Source of the DNA: Acidobacteriota bacterium
GTDB lineage: Bacteria; Acidobacteriota; Terriglobia; Bryobacterales; Bryobacteraceae
Assembly: GCA_026393985.1 (NCBI GenBank)
Contig: JAPKZB010000005.1
Location: forward strand, 57,577 to 112,591
Direction: 5' to 3'
Length of the DNA stretch: 55,015 nucleotides
The position numbers and the translations under genes were made by a program. The notes beneath the pieces are model-generated. The model did not search any database. It saw only the letters and a program-made list of their open reading frames with translations, and was not told the DNA's origin. Positions 1 to 10,822 of the stretch are shown piece by piece. Every line of letters starts with the position of its first letter. The stretch's first letter is position 1.

Positions 1-165
1 CCGTTATCAGCGCCCCGGTTCATCTCCCCCCGCGTCACCGCCCCGCCCGCATCCCCCCGCGAAACCCCATCCCCTAACCGCCGCCAACCGCTGCCATCCT
101 CGCCCCGGTTCAGGTCGCCCCGCGTCACCGCCCCACCAGTGTCTCCGCGGCCAACCCCATCGCGG
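1..165. repeat. Two copies of a ~90-base in-frame repeat
   Basis: Within the DUF6600 gene the block around CGCGTCACCG at 31-40 is repeated at 121-130, a 90-base (30-residue) period. On the coding strand both copies encode GAVTRG followed by two variable residues and NRG, preceded by RGD. The array continues toward or past the left edge, so copy number cannot be told. Confidence 0.6.
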
Positions 166-1694
166 CCCATCTCGCCCCGCGGCTGCTCCAGCCGCGCCCC
201 GCCCCGCTCCATGATGTTGCCCCCCCGCTCTCCCGCCACAACGCCGTTCTCCCTGTCAAACGTCCGCCGAGAGATATCCTGCAACGCTGCCCGCTGATTC
301 TCAAACGGCACCCGGTCAATCGTCCCAGGCTGCGTCCGGCTAAAGAACCGGTCATCCCCGCGCGAAGGCCCCACCGGCGTACTCACCGCCCGGTCGCTCC
401 ACCGCAAGCTCTCCCGTCCCGGAGCCGCCGGCAACTGGCCCCGCACAAACGAGGCATTGTTCAACTGGTTACGATCAAAGCGGATCGGGGTCACCCCCCC
501 GCGGCCAAAATCCTGCCCGTTAATTACCGTCACCCCATCATCAAAACGCGCGTTGCGGTACACATTCGTGATGTTAATGTTCGTGATATTCACGCTGTTG
601 TTCACATAACCCGGGTTCCGGTAGCCGCCGTAGGTCCCCCGCCCATACCAAGGGCTGTACCGTTCAAAAGGCGCCAGTGGCACCCAACCCCAGTTGCCGA
701 AACCAACCCCGACACCCACGCTGAACCCGCGCCCGCTGCCCCACCCAAAAAATCCCACCAGCGCCGGACTCCAGTAGTGCCGCGCACTCTGCCGCCCCGG
801 CCACCAGCACCAGCCAAGTCCTACCCGGTGAAACCACCGGCCATAGTGATACGGCGCCCAGCCCCAGGGGTCGTAGCTCACCCACGACCAGCCATAGTAA
901 TCCACCCAACTCCAGCGCCCGTTGCGGTACGGCGCCCAGCCCCCGCTCGCCGCCGGTACCCAAACCTGTCCGTACTCCGGCGTGTTCACCCACCGCCCGT
1001 GCCCGTCCAGATCCTCGACGCCATACACATCCCGGCTCACATACCGGTAGCTCTCGCTCCGCTCCAGGTCCCGGTCCCGGCTCTGGCTCCAACGGTCAAA
1101 CTCATCGAGCGGCACCGCTCCGTCGGTCCGGAACTCCGGCGCCGCAGCCTCGCCGCGCGCCACCAGCGTCCGCCCGCTCCGCAGCCGCTCGCTCCCCTGC
1201 GGCGTAAAGATCTCGGCCTCGCCGCTCCGTACCGTCACCTCGGTCGAACCATCGCCCCGTACCGTCACCCGGTAACTCCCGCGCCCCACCGGCCGTACCG
1301 CAATGCTCGGTGTCGCAATCTCCACCTCCGCCGTCCGGTCCCGCAGCACCCGCCATGTCATCGTTCCCGCCGCCAGGCGCACCAGATACCGGCGGTTCTC
1401 AATATCGGCCAGCCGCAACTCGCCTCCATCGGCCAGCCGCGCGAAGTTACTCGCGTCAAACTGCACCTCCGTCCGCGACCCCATGCCGGTCAGCACGCGA
1501 TCCTGGCTTAGCAGCGGCGCGTTAATGGCCGCCGCCACCCACTCATTCGTATCGCCCCGGCGCACGGAAACGTCCCCGGAGATCAGACTCAGGCGCGCTA
1601 CGCCGCGCCCCTGCTCCTGGCCCTCGTCCTGGGCCCCCGCGCCGCCCGTGGTCAGGACGGCAGCAACGAGAGCCGGTAGTAATTTGCGGAACAT
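1..1694 (-). CDS. FecR/DUF6600-type secreted protein (partial, C-terminus outside window)
   Basis: The frame opens at ATG 1694 with a clear signal peptide (MFRKLLPALVAAVLTTGGAGAQ) and stays open to the window edge, at least 564 codons. A good Shine-Dalgarno (GGGAGG) precedes the start. Residues about 35-170 look like a FecR-type domain (LSLISGDVSVRRG, VTVRSGEAEIFTPQG). Next comes a Trp/Tyr/Gly-rich block with repeated W-x-P-Y and GRW motifs, as in DUF6600 proteins. The remainder is Arg/Gly-rich low complexity; near the edge a unit of the form GV-RGD-GGAVTRG-NRG occurs twice. Proteins of this type are frequent in Acidobacteriota and are taken to be envelope-associated, but their role is unknown. 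The call rests on motif reading; exact domain borders are uncertain. Confidence 0.75.
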   Translation of the reverse strand, partial: MFRKLLPALVAAVLTTGGAGAQDEGQEQGRGVARLSLISGDVSVRRGDTNEWVAAAINAPLLSQDRVLTGMGSRTEVQFDASNFARLADGGELRLADIENRRYLVRLAAGTMTWRVLRDRTAEVEIATPSIAVRPVGRGSYRVTVRGDGSTEVTVRSGEAEIFTPQGSERLRSGRTLVARGEAAAPEFRTDGAVPLDEFDRWSQSRDRDLERSESYRYVSRDVYGVEDLDGHGRWVNTPEYGQVWVPAASGGWAPYRNGRWSWVDYYGWSWVSYDPWGWAPYHYGRWFHRVGLGWCWWPGRQSARHYWSPALVGFFGWGSGRGFSVGVGVGFGNWGWVPLAPFERYSPWYGRGTYGGYRNPGYVNNSVNITNINITNVYRNARFDDGVTVINGQDFGRGGVTPIRFDRNQLNNASFVRGQLPAAPGRESLRWSDRAVSTPVGPSRGDDRFFSRTQPGTIDRVPFENQRAALQDISRRTFDRENGVVAGERGGNIMERGGARLEQPRGEMGRDGVGRGDTGGAVTRGDLNRGEDGSGWRRLGDGVSRGDAGGAVTRGEMNRGADN

Positions 1695-1838
1695 GTGTGG
1701 TTCCTCCCGGCCTGCTGTATTGCACTTGGCGGACCACTTACTAACCCCAATGTTATCAACAGCCCGCTTCCCCGCTCCCCTGGTGCATTTCCACCACCCA
1801 CGCCGCCCGGTGGTGCTTTCCGGCTAGCGGGCTTCCGC

Positions 1839-1844
1839 TATATT
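1839..1844 (+). promoter_or_regulatory. -10-like hexamer of a possible leaderless promoter
   Basis: TATATT ends six bases before the bacilliredoxin ATG (1851). The only Shine-Dalgarno-like run, GGAGG at 1845-1849, is one base from the ATG and too close to work normally. A transcript starting at about the ATG would be leaderless. No consensus -35 is visible. Confidence 0.35.
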
Positions 1845-1850
1845 GGAGGT

Positions 1851-2276
1851 ATGCGTTATCCAGAGCATCTCATTGGCATCATGCGGCAGGACCTGACCAA
1901 CCATGGCATCGTCGAAACCCGCAGCCCCGAAGAAGTCGACGCCTTGCTTGCTCCCGGCAAAGGAACCGTGATGATGGTCGTCAACTCCGTCTGCGGCTGC
2001 GCGGCCGGCAAGGCCCGCCCGGGTATCGTCCGGGCCCTGGCCGACTCCCCGGTCAAGCCGGACGTCGCCGCCACCGTCTTCGCCGGCGGGGACGTCGAAG
2101 CCGTCGCCCGCGTCCGCGAGCACCTCGCCCCGCTGCCGCCGAGCTCCCCCTCGGTCGCCATCTTCAAGGACGGCAAACCCGTCTACATGATGCACCGCCA
2201 TCAGATTGAAAGCCGCGACATGTTCCTCATCGCCGAAGAGCTGAAGAACGCCTTCGCCCAGCACTGCGCCAAGTAA
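1851..2276 (+). CDS. BrxA/BrxB-family bacilliredoxin
   Basis: 141 residues, matching the usual length of the BrxA/BrxB (YphP/YqiW, DUF1094) family. It carries the family signature SVCGCAAGKARPG with the CGC redox motif near residue 50, plus the conserved SPSVAIFKDGKPVYMMHRHQIE stretch near the C-terminus. Family members de-bacillithiolate proteins or act as small thiol-disulfide enzymes in the cytosol; whether this organism makes bacillithiol cannot be told here. The ATG at 1851 is chosen because homologues begin MRYPE..I..MRQ; the open frame extends further upstream but that part is not conserved. It lies one base upstream of the dipeptide epimerase gene, so the two are probably co-transcribed. 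Confidence 0.88.
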   Translation: MRYPEHLIGIMRQDLTNHGIVETRSPEEVDALLAPGKGTVMMVVNSVCGCAAGKARPGIVRALADSPVKPDVAATVFAGGDVEAVARVREHLAPLPPSSPSVAIFKDGKPVYMMHRHQIESRDMFLIAEELKNAFAQHCAK

Positions 2277-2277
2277 C

Positions 2278-3342
2278 ATGACCCGCCGGTCGTTGCTCGG
2301 ACTCACTGCCCTGCCCGCCCTCGCCGCTGACGAAACCGTCAGCGCGCGGGTCCAGCGGCTCCAGTTGAAACACACCTGGACCACGGTGATGAGTTCGAGC
2401 ACCTACCGCGACGTGCTCTACACCACTATCCGGCGCAACGGCCTCACCGGCCGCGGCGAAGGCGCCGGCATCGTCCGCTACGGCGAATCCGCCGAGTCCG
2501 GCGTCGCCTTCGTCAACCGGATCGCCCCCGAACTCGCCCGCATGGATCTCCGCCACTTCGGCAAGGTCATCGACTGGGTGCTCGCCCAGAGTCCGGCTGA
2601 CTGGGCTGCGAAGGCCGCCGTCGATATCGCCATCCACGACTGGGTCGCCCAACGCCGCGGCATCCCCGTCCACGCTCTCTGGGGGCTCGACCCGCAAGAC
2701 GCCCCGCTCACCACCTTTTCGATCGGCATCGACAAAGCCGAGGTCATCCGCCAGAAGGTCCGCGAAGCCGAAGCCTATCCGGTGTTGAAAGTGAAGGTCG
2801 GCCTCGCCAACGACGAAGAGGTGATCGAAGCAGTCCGCAGCGTTACCCGCAAGCCGCTCCGCGTCGACGCCAACGAGGGCTGGAAGGACAAGGACGAAGC
2901 CGTCCGCAAGATCAACTGGCTCGAAAAAATGGGCGTCGAATTCATCGAGCAGCCCATGCCCGCGCACATGCTCGACGAGCAGCGCTACGTCCGCCAGCGC
3001 GTCCACATCCCCATCATCGCCGACGAAGCCTGCCTGCGCCCGGCCGATATACCCAGGCTCGCCACGGCCTTCGACGGCGTCAACATCAAAATCGATAAGG
3101 CCGGCGGCCTGCTGCAGGGCTATCGCATGATCCAGATCGCCCGCAGCCTGGGTCTCAAGACCATGCTCGGCTGCATGATCTCAAGCTCCATCGCCATCAC
3201 CGCCGCCGCGCAGCTTTCGCCCCTGGTCGACTACGCCGATCTCGACGGCAACCTGCTGATTGGCAACGACCCGGTGCAAGGCATCCGGGTCGTGCAGGGC
3301 AGACTCACGTTGCCCGCGGGCAACGGCCTTGGTCTGCGGTAG
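2278..3342 (+). CDS. Dipeptide epimerase (enolase superfamily, L-Ala-D/L-Glu epimerase type)
   Basis: 354 residues. Starts one base after the bacilliredoxin stop. The N-terminus MTRRSLLGLTALPALA resembles a twin-arginine or Sec leader, so this copy may be exported. The muconate-lactonizing/enolase barrel motifs are in order: KVKVG with the KxK base (about 164), DANEGW (about 198), IEQP (about 223) and ADEA (about 247), supplying three acidic metal ligands, then KIDKAGG (about 268) with the second catalytic lysine, and DLDGNLLI (about 321), typical of dipeptide epimerases. The family epimerises dipeptides such as L-Ala-D-Glu from murein recycling; substrate here is inferred only. It converges on metY with three bases between stop codons. 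Confidence 0.85.
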   Translation: MTRRSLLGLTALPALAADETVSARVQRLQLKHTWTTVMSSSTYRDVLYTTIRRNGLTGRGEGAGIVRYGESAESGVAFVNRIAPELARMDLRHFGKVIDWVLAQSPADWAAKAAVDIAIHDWVAQRRGIPVHALWGLDPQDAPLTTFSIGIDKAEVIRQKVREAEAYPVLKVKVGLANDEEVIEAVRSVTRKPLRVDANEGWKDKDEAVRKINWLEKMGVEFIEQPMPAHMLDEQRYVRQRVHIPIIADEACLRPADIPRLATAFDGVNIKIDKAGGLLQGYRMIQIARSLGLKTMLGCMISSSIAITAAAQLSPLVDYADLDGNLLIGNDPVQGIRVVQGRLTLPAGNGLGLR

Positions 3343-3345
3343 CGC

Positions 3346-5620
<2,275 letters not shown>

Positions 5621-5622
5621 CG

Positions 5623-6633
5623 CTAAAACTTCCCGTCCCGTGTCATGAATCCCGTCGGCTTGCCGTGTGTCGCCCCGCCCAGGCCGATCCACTGCGCCAT
5701 CCACTCAATCATCTCGTCCGGTGTCACGCTCGGGTAGCCGAACACGCGGTGGCAAAGCCCCGCGTCGTTCAACAGCGCATCGGGCGCCTCTTGGCCGGTG
5801 AACTCGGGGGTCACCCCGAAGTGCCGGCCAAACCGCTGCGCCACCGTCCGCACGCTCAGCGTCTCCGGCCCGGCCAGGTTCACAATCGCCGCCGGCGTTG
5901 CCGCCAGCGGAAAGGCCCGCAGCGCCGCCGAGTTGGCGTCGCCCTGCCAGATGGCGTTCACGGCGCCCATCGTCACATCCACCGGCCGCCGCTCAAACAC
6001 CTTCGCTCCAATCTCGAGCAGCACCCCGTAGCGCAACTCCTGCGCGTAGTTCAGCCGCAGCAGCACCGTGGGAGTTCCATTCCGTTTAGCGTGGTACTCG
6101 AACATCCGCTCCCGCCCCAGGCCCGTCCACGCGTACTCACCCACGGGCACGGGCGCGTCCTGTTCCGTCGCGCCATAGCGCGAAAACGCGTATACATTGC
6201 CGCTTGAAAACGCCACGATCTTCGACTGCCGGAAGCGTTCGCACACCATCGCCGGCACCAGCACATTCATCGCCCAGGTCAGCGACGGGTCGGCCGTCGA
6301 GCCGAACTTCCGCCCCGCGGCGTGGATCACATACTCGCACTCGGGCAGGGCCTCAATCTGCGCGCGGTCGAGCAGGTCGGCCTGCACGCACTCAATCCCC
6401 GCCTCGGCCATCCGTTCGTGTGCCTCGGCATCCGTAAACCGCGCCACGCCATAGACCCGCCGCCGCACCCCGGCCTCGTCCATAGCCCGCCGCGCCCGCA
6501 TCGCCAGCGTCGGCCCCATCTTGCCGCCCACCCCGAGAATCATCAGATCCCCGTCCAGCCGCGCCATGGCCTCCACATCGGCCGCGCTCGGCCGCGACAG
6601 CCGCTCTTCCAACTCCGCAATCGTCCGTATCAT
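5623..6633 (-). CDS. NAD(P)-dependent epimerase/dehydratase (SDR family)
   Basis: 336 residues. Extended SDR fold: after about 30 leading residues, a Rossmann GVGGKMGP, then an acidic/NAD region, YVIHAAGRKFG, the SSGNVY strand and LRLNYAQELRYG. The usual YxxxK catalytic pair is not cleanly visible: the region reads GEYAWTGLGRER, with arginine where lysine is expected, so catalysis may be altered. Its start overlaps the stop of the adenosine-specific kinase gene by four bases (ATGA), and the DHDPS-family gene follows after two bases. The same operon layout suggests a shared carbohydrate pathway; exact reaction unknown. Confidence 0.8.
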   Translation of the reverse strand: MIRTIAELEERLSRPSAADVEAMARLDGDLMILGVGGKMGPTLAMRARRAMDEAGVRRRVYGVARFTDAEAHERMAEAGIECVQADLLDRAQIEALPECEYVIHAAGRKFGSTADPSLTWAMNVLVPAMVCERFRQSKIVAFSSGNVYAFSRYGATEQDAPVPVGEYAWTGLGRERMFEYHAKRNGTPTVLLRLNYAQELRYGVLLEIGAKVFERRPVDVTMGAVNAIWQGDANSAALRAFPLAATPAAIVNLAGPETLSVRTVAQRFGRHFGVTPEFTGQEAPDALLNDAGLCHRVFGYPSVTPDEMIEWMAQWIGLGGATHGKPTGFMTRDGKF

Positions 6634-7112
6634 CGCTTGTACCCGATCTTGCGCAGAAACGTCTTCCGCGCCGCAATGTCTTCTTCGTTCTCCACGCGTC
6701 GCGGCGAGAAGCCGTCAATCACGCCCAGCACCCCGCGCCCCGTCTCGCCCTGCGCCACAATCACGCTCAGCGGATTGGCCGTCGCGCAGAAAATGTTCAC
6801 TACCTCCGGCACCGCCTTGATCCGCGACAGCACGTTGATCGGAAACCCCTTCTGCATCACCACCACAAACAGATGCCCCGCCCCGATGCGCTGCGCGTTG
6901 TCGACGGCGCAGTCAATCAGCGCCTGGTCGTTGCCGTCAAACCGCGTCAGGCAAGGGCCCGAGGCCTCGTTGAAGGCGATGCCGAACTCCATGCCCGGAT
7001 TCGTGTTCACAATCGCTTCGTAGATATCTTCTACCGTCTTGATAAAGTGACTCTGCCCGAGGATGACGTTGGCATCGGCGGGAAAATTGATGGGAACATT
7101 GAGTAGGTCCAT
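6630..7112 (-). CDS. Adenosine-specific kinase (PF04008 family)
   Basis: 160 residues, the family's normal length. Conserved strings include ILGQSHFIKTVEDIYEAIV, GIAFNEASGPCL, NAQRIGAGHLFVV, FPINVLSRIKAVPEVVNIF and GRGVLGVIDGFSP. Structural work on this family led to the annotation adenosine-specific kinase; its cellular role is poorly known. The ATG at 7112 is preferred because homologues begin just before the LNVPINFP strand; ATG 7133 would add seven residues. The start lies only five bases from the divergent RNase R start (TTG 7118), so any promoter must sit inside the coding region of the opposing gene. A TAGAAT hexamer at 7137-7132 on the minus strand could serve. Confidence 0.85.
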   Translation of the reverse strand: MDLLNVPINFPADANVILGQSHFIKTVEDIYEAIVNTNPGMEFGIAFNEASGPCLTRFDGNDQALIDCAVDNAQRIGAGHLFVVVMQKGFPINVLSRIKAVPEVVNIFCATANPLSVIVAQGETGRGVLGVIDGFSPRRVENEEDIAARKTFLRKIGYKR

Positions 7113-7117
7113 ACGTT

Positions 7118-9427
7118 TTGGAAACACCCTCATTCTACCTGTCCGACCGCGAAGTGCTCGAGCGCATTCAGCGCCTGCCCCACAGCCGCGCCAGCTTCAA
7201 GAACCTCGTCCGCGAACTCTCCGCCCGCGGCGATCAGCGCGAAGCACTCGAACAAACCCTGCTCCGCCTCACCACCAAAGGCGAGCTCATCGAATTCCGC
7301 ACCGGCCAGTACGTCGCCGCCAAGGGCAGCCGCGAGTTCGCCACCGGCCGCCTCAACATGCACCGCGACGGTTACGGCTTCGTCACCCCCGCCCACAAAA
7401 TCGAAGGCCTCGTCGGCGACATCTTCGTCCCAGCCAAGCACGCCGCCGCAGCCATGCACGGTGACCGCGTGCTCGTGCAGATCGGCTTCATCGGCCGCGA
7501 CGGCAAAGCCGACGGCGAAATCCTCCAGGTGCTCGGCCGCGCCCACGCAACCGTCGTCGGCGAGTTCCGCGTCCGCCAACGCGGCAACTGGGTCAAGCCC
7601 CACGACGACCGCATCCACCAGTGGCTCTTCATCCCCGACGGCTACGAGATCCCCCGCTCCGCCGCCGCCGACCGCACCGGCCCTGCCCTTCGCGAATACC
7701 GTACCGCCGAAGATCTCAACGGCGCCATCGTCGATGTCGAAGTGCTCGAGTTCCCCACCGAACACGAAGACGGCATCGGCCGCGTTATCGAGGTGCTCGG
7801 CCGCGAAGGCGACTTCGGCCTCGATGTCGAAATCACCATCCGCAAGCACCACCTGCCCCACACCTTCCCCCAACCCGTCCTCGCCCAGGCCCGGGCTATC
7901 CCTGCCGAAATCCCCGCCGCCGAAATCGCCCGCCGCCGCGACTACCGCCACCTGCCCATCGTCACCATCGACGGCGAAACCGCCCGCGACTTCGACGACG
8001 CCATCTACGTCGAACCCCTACCCAACGGCCACTGGAAGCTCGACGTCCACATCGCCGACGTCAGCCACTACGTCCAGCCCGGCAGCCCCATCGACAAAGA
8101 AGCCCTCTTCCGCGGCACCAGCGTCTACTTCCCCGACCGCGCCGTCCCCATGCTCCCTCACGAGCTCTCCACCAACCTCTGCTCGCTCGTGCCCCATCAG
8201 GACCGCCTCGTCCTGTCGGCCGAACTCGAACTCGACCGCTCCGGCGACGTCGTCGCGCAAAGCTTCCACCGCGGCGTCATCCGTTCCACGGCCCGCATGA
8301 CCTATACCGCCGTCCACAAAATCCTTGCCGGCGAGGAAGCGGAACGAACCCAGTACGCCGCCCTCGTCCCCCACTTTGAGAACATGCGCGAGCTCGCGCT
8401 CATCCTCAACCGCAAGCGCGTCAAGCGCGGCTCCATCGACTTCGACCTGCCCGAGCCGCTCATCGAGTTCGACGAGCACGGCTTCATGGTCGGCGTCACC
8501 CGCGCCCCCCGCAACATCGCCCACCGCCTCATCGAAGAATTCATGCTCGCCGCCAACGAAGCCGTCGCCGCGCACATCGAAGCGGCCGGCATCCCGGGCA
8601 TCTACCGCATCCACGAAACCCCCGACTTCAAGAAGGTCTCCGAGTTTGAAGAGGTGGCCGCCCAGTTCGGCTACTCGCTCGGCTTCCCTGCCCTGCCCGT
8701 CAAGAAGCACAAGGTGGTCGAACGTCGGCGCGACGGCCGCAAAGAGCGCCGCGATCTCGTCCTGGCCGACGAACGCATCCAGGTCACCTCCCGCGCCTAT
8801 CAAAAACTCATTGCCCGCCTCGAAGGCACGGCCGAAGAGCGCATTCTCAGCTTCCTCATGCTGCGCTCGCTCAAACAGGCCCGCTACTCGCACGACAACG
8901 TCGGCCACTTTGCTCTCGCCTCGAGCACCTACACCCACTTCACCTCTCCCATCCGCCGCTATCCCGACCTCATGGTCCACCGCATCCTCGGCGGCCTGTT
9001 CGACGGCCAGGGCGTGGTCTGGAGCGAACCGCAGCTTGAAGAGATCGCCAACGACTGCTCGTTCACCGAACGCCGCGCCGCCGAAGCCGAACGCGAACTC
9101 GTCGAATGGAAGAAGGTGCAGTTCATGATCGACCGCGTCGGCGACGAGTTTGATGGCGTCATCATCTCCATCACCAAGTTCGGCATGTTCGTCGAACTCA
9201 CTGACCTGTTCATCGAGGGCCTCCTCCCCATCGACGCCCTGCCCGGCGAACGCTTCCGGTTCCTCGAAGGCGCCCGCCGCCTGATCGGCGAAAAGACCCG
9301 CCGCGAGTTCTCAATCGGCGACGCCATTCGCGTCGTCCTCGACCGCGTCGACGGCGTCGAACGCCGCCTCACCTTCAGCCTCTGGCAGCACCGTCCCCCG
9401 CGCCAGAAGAAAAAGAAAAAATACTAA
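7118..9427 (+). CDS. rnr: Ribonuclease R
   Basis: 769 residues, in the family range. Order of domains: N-terminal winged helix (about 5-65), cold-shock OB domain (RLNMHRDGYGFVTP, about 75), RNB catalytic domain from about 270 with IDGETARDFDDAI supplying the aspartate cluster and a later FTSPIRRYPDLMVHR motif, a C-terminal S1 domain (about 675-750; FDGVIISITKFGMFVEL), then a lysine-rich tail. It degrades structured RNA 3' to 5'. The longest conserved start is TTG 7118; no ATG lies nearby and GTG 7153 would cut into the winged helix, so the start is uncertain. The stop overlaps the convergent IscU-like gene by four bases. Coding sequence is unusually C-rich. Confidence 0.92.
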   Translation: METPSFYLSDREVLERIQRLPHSRASFKNLVRELSARGDQREALEQTLLRLTTKGELIEFRTGQYVAAKGSREFATGRLNMHRDGYGFVTPAHKIEGLVGDIFVPAKHAAAAMHGDRVLVQIGFIGRDGKADGEILQVLGRAHATVVGEFRVRQRGNWVKPHDDRIHQWLFIPDGYEIPRSAAADRTGPALREYRTAEDLNGAIVDVEVLEFPTEHEDGIGRVIEVLGREGDFGLDVEITIRKHHLPHTFPQPVLAQARAIPAEIPAAEIARRRDYRHLPIVTIDGETARDFDDAIYVEPLPNGHWKLDVHIADVSHYVQPGSPIDKEALFRGTSVYFPDRAVPMLPHELSTNLCSLVPHQDRLVLSAELELDRSGDVVAQSFHRGVIRSTARMTYTAVHKILAGEEAERTQYAALVPHFENMRELALILNRKRVKRGSIDFDLPEPLIEFDEHGFMVGVTRAPRNIAHRLIEEFMLAANEAVAAHIEAAGIPGIYRIHETPDFKKVSEFEEVAAQFGYSLGFPALPVKKHKVVERRRDGRKERRDLVLADERIQVTSRAYQKLIARLEGTAEERILSFLMLRSLKQARYSHDNVGHFALASSTYTHFTSPIRRYPDLMVHRILGGLFDGQGVVWSEPQLEEIANDCSFTERRAAEAERELVEWKKVQFMIDRVGDEFDGVIISITKFGMFVELTDLFIEGLLPIDALPGERFRFLEGARRLIGEKTRREFSIGDAIRVVLDRVDGVERRLTFSLWQHRPPRQKKKKKY

Positions 9428-9774
9428 GTGCGCAACAGCGCCTTCACGGCATCGGCGCACAACACCGCGGCGTGTTTCGATTCGTTTGGCAGGCCCCCGA
9501 GCGCCTCTTCTATCACCGCCGTGGTGAACCCGCCAATCTCGGCGCGCGACCGCCCCGTCACCCACTCCGCCAACGCCGACCCGGCCGCAATCGACGCCGT
9601 GCACCCCCGCGTCTTGAACGCCGCCTCCTTCGCCACGTCCTCCTCCCACCGCACCGACAGCTGCAGAATATCCCCGCAAACCGGATTTTCCACGCGCACC
9701 GTCACCGCCGGCGGCGCCAACTCGCCGGCAAACCGCGGCGATTGAAAGTGGTTCAGAATTTGGTCGCTATACAT
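9424..9774 (-). CDS. IscU/NifU-N-like iron-sulfur scaffold, stand-alone
   Basis: 116 residues. It keeps all ligand positions of IscU: NPVCGD (Cys33, Asp35), TRGC (Cys58) and AAVLC (Cys106). The LPPVK motif that HscA binds in canonical IscU is replaced (GLPNESKH), so it is probably not an HscA client; this differs from the iscU in the operon at 24.9 kb, which has LPPVK. No desulfurase or carrier gene adjoins it. The ATG at 9774 matches the MYSDQILNHF start of homologues; a longer frame runs back into the divergent gene. It could be a SufU/NifU-type scaffold used under other conditions (inference). Confidence 0.8.
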   Translation of the reverse strand: MYSDQILNHFQSPRFAGELAPPAVTVRVENPVCGDILQLSVRWEEDVAKEAAFKTRGCTASIAAGSALAEWVTGRSRAEIGGFTTAVIEEALGGLPNESKHAAVLCADAVKALLRT

Positions 9775-9805
9775 GACATAATCAAGGCTTCTTAATCTTA
9801 GTTTA

Positions 9806-10822
9806 ATGCGCATCGACCCGCAAAGCGTCCACGCCCCCGAAATCGGCCCGGTGTGGCTTAACTCTCCCCCTCTCACCCTCCGGCAGTTGCGCGGCCGCCT
9901 GGTGCTCATCGACTTCTGGGACTACACCTGCGTCAACTGTCTGCGGACGCTCCCCTATGTGACCGCCTGGCACCGCCGCTATGAGCCATACGGCGTGCAG
10001 GTCCTGGGAATTCACGCCCCCGAGTTCTATTTTTCACGCGCGCCCGGCGTGGTGGAAGCCGCCCTCGGCGAACTCGGCATCGAGTACCCGGTCATGCTCG
10101 ACAACGACTACACGGTCTGGAAACTCTTCGCCAATCGTTACTGGCCCACCAAGTACCTGATCGATGGCGAAGGCTACCTCCGCTACGCCCACTTCGGCGA
10201 AGGCGCCTACACCGAAACCGAACAGGCCATTCAGGAGCTGCTCCGCGAGCAAACCCCCGGCCTGAGCCTTCCGCCCCCTCTCCCGCTCGTCCGCGCCCTC
10301 GACGAACCGGGCGCACTCGCCTTCTGCCCCCAACCCAGCCCGGAGATCTACCTCGGCCATCAGCGCGGGCGCCTGGCCAATCCCGACGGGTTTCGCGAAG
10401 GCGAGCTTCATCGCTACGACCTCGGCGCCGGCCCTCAGGCCGATACGCCCGAGTTGGCCGGCCTGTGGAACTCGCTGCCGGACTGCCTCACGGTCGGCTC
10501 CCGCGACGCCTCGGATCCCTCCCGCCTCTGCCTGCTCTACTCGGCGGCCGAGGTGAATCTGGTCTGCTGCCCCTCGCTGTCGCTACCGCAGGGTCGCATT
10601 GACATCGTCGAAAATGGCGTGCCTCTGCCGGAAGCAGCGCGCGGCGCCGATGTCCGCGTGGATGCAACGGGCCGCACCTATCTGCTCGTGGACCGTCCCC
10701 GCATGTACCGCGTGGTGAACCGCTCGACGTTCTCGACCGCGCTGCTCGAATTGCGCTCGCTTACCACGGGCCTCCAACTGTTCGCCTTCACTTTTGGCAG
10801 CTGCCTCGGGAGCGAGGCATGA
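9806..10822 (+). CDS. Thioredoxin-like (DipZ C-terminal/TlpA-type) domain protein
   Basis: 338 residues. Residues about 10-160 form a thioredoxin fold with FWDYTCVNCLRTLP (Cys42-x2-Cys45), the motif of the redoxin domain found at the end of DipZ-like proteins; WPTKYLIDGEG gives the cis-proline region. Residues about 170-338 form a second domain of beta-rich character that I do not recognise beyond its resemblance to DipZ tails. No signal peptide or membrane segment is visible, unlike exported relatives. The next gene (Nudix) overlaps its stop by four bases. The ATG lacks a Shine-Dalgarno; TAATCT lies seven bases upstream. Confidence 0.75.
   Translation: MRIDPQSVHAPEIGPVWLNSPPLTLRQLRGRLVLIDFWDYTCVNCLRTLPYVTAWHRRYEPYGVQVLGIHAPEFYFSRAPGVVEAALGELGIEYPVMLDNDYTVWKLFANRYWPTKYLIDGEGYLRYAHFGEGAYTETEQAIQELLREQTPGLSLPPPLPLVRALDEPGALAFCPQPSPEIYLGHQRGRLANPDGFREGELHRYDLGAGPQADTPELAGLWNSLPDCLTVGSRDASDPSRLCLLYSAAEVNLVCCPSLSLPQGRIDIVENGVPLPEAARGADVRVDATGRTYLLVDRPRMYRVVNRSTFSTALLELRSLTTGLQLFAFTFGSCLGSEA

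Noticed and set aside
777-1511. Long plus-strand open frame of Pro/Arg-rich composition
   Set aside because: Antisense to the DUF6600/FecR gene, low-complexity translation, no start signals; a by-product of GC-rich coding on the other strand.
7400-8700. Repeated CGCCGC-type runs as a CRISPR or satellite
   Set aside because: They are codon-level repetition inside RNase R with no fixed period or spacers.
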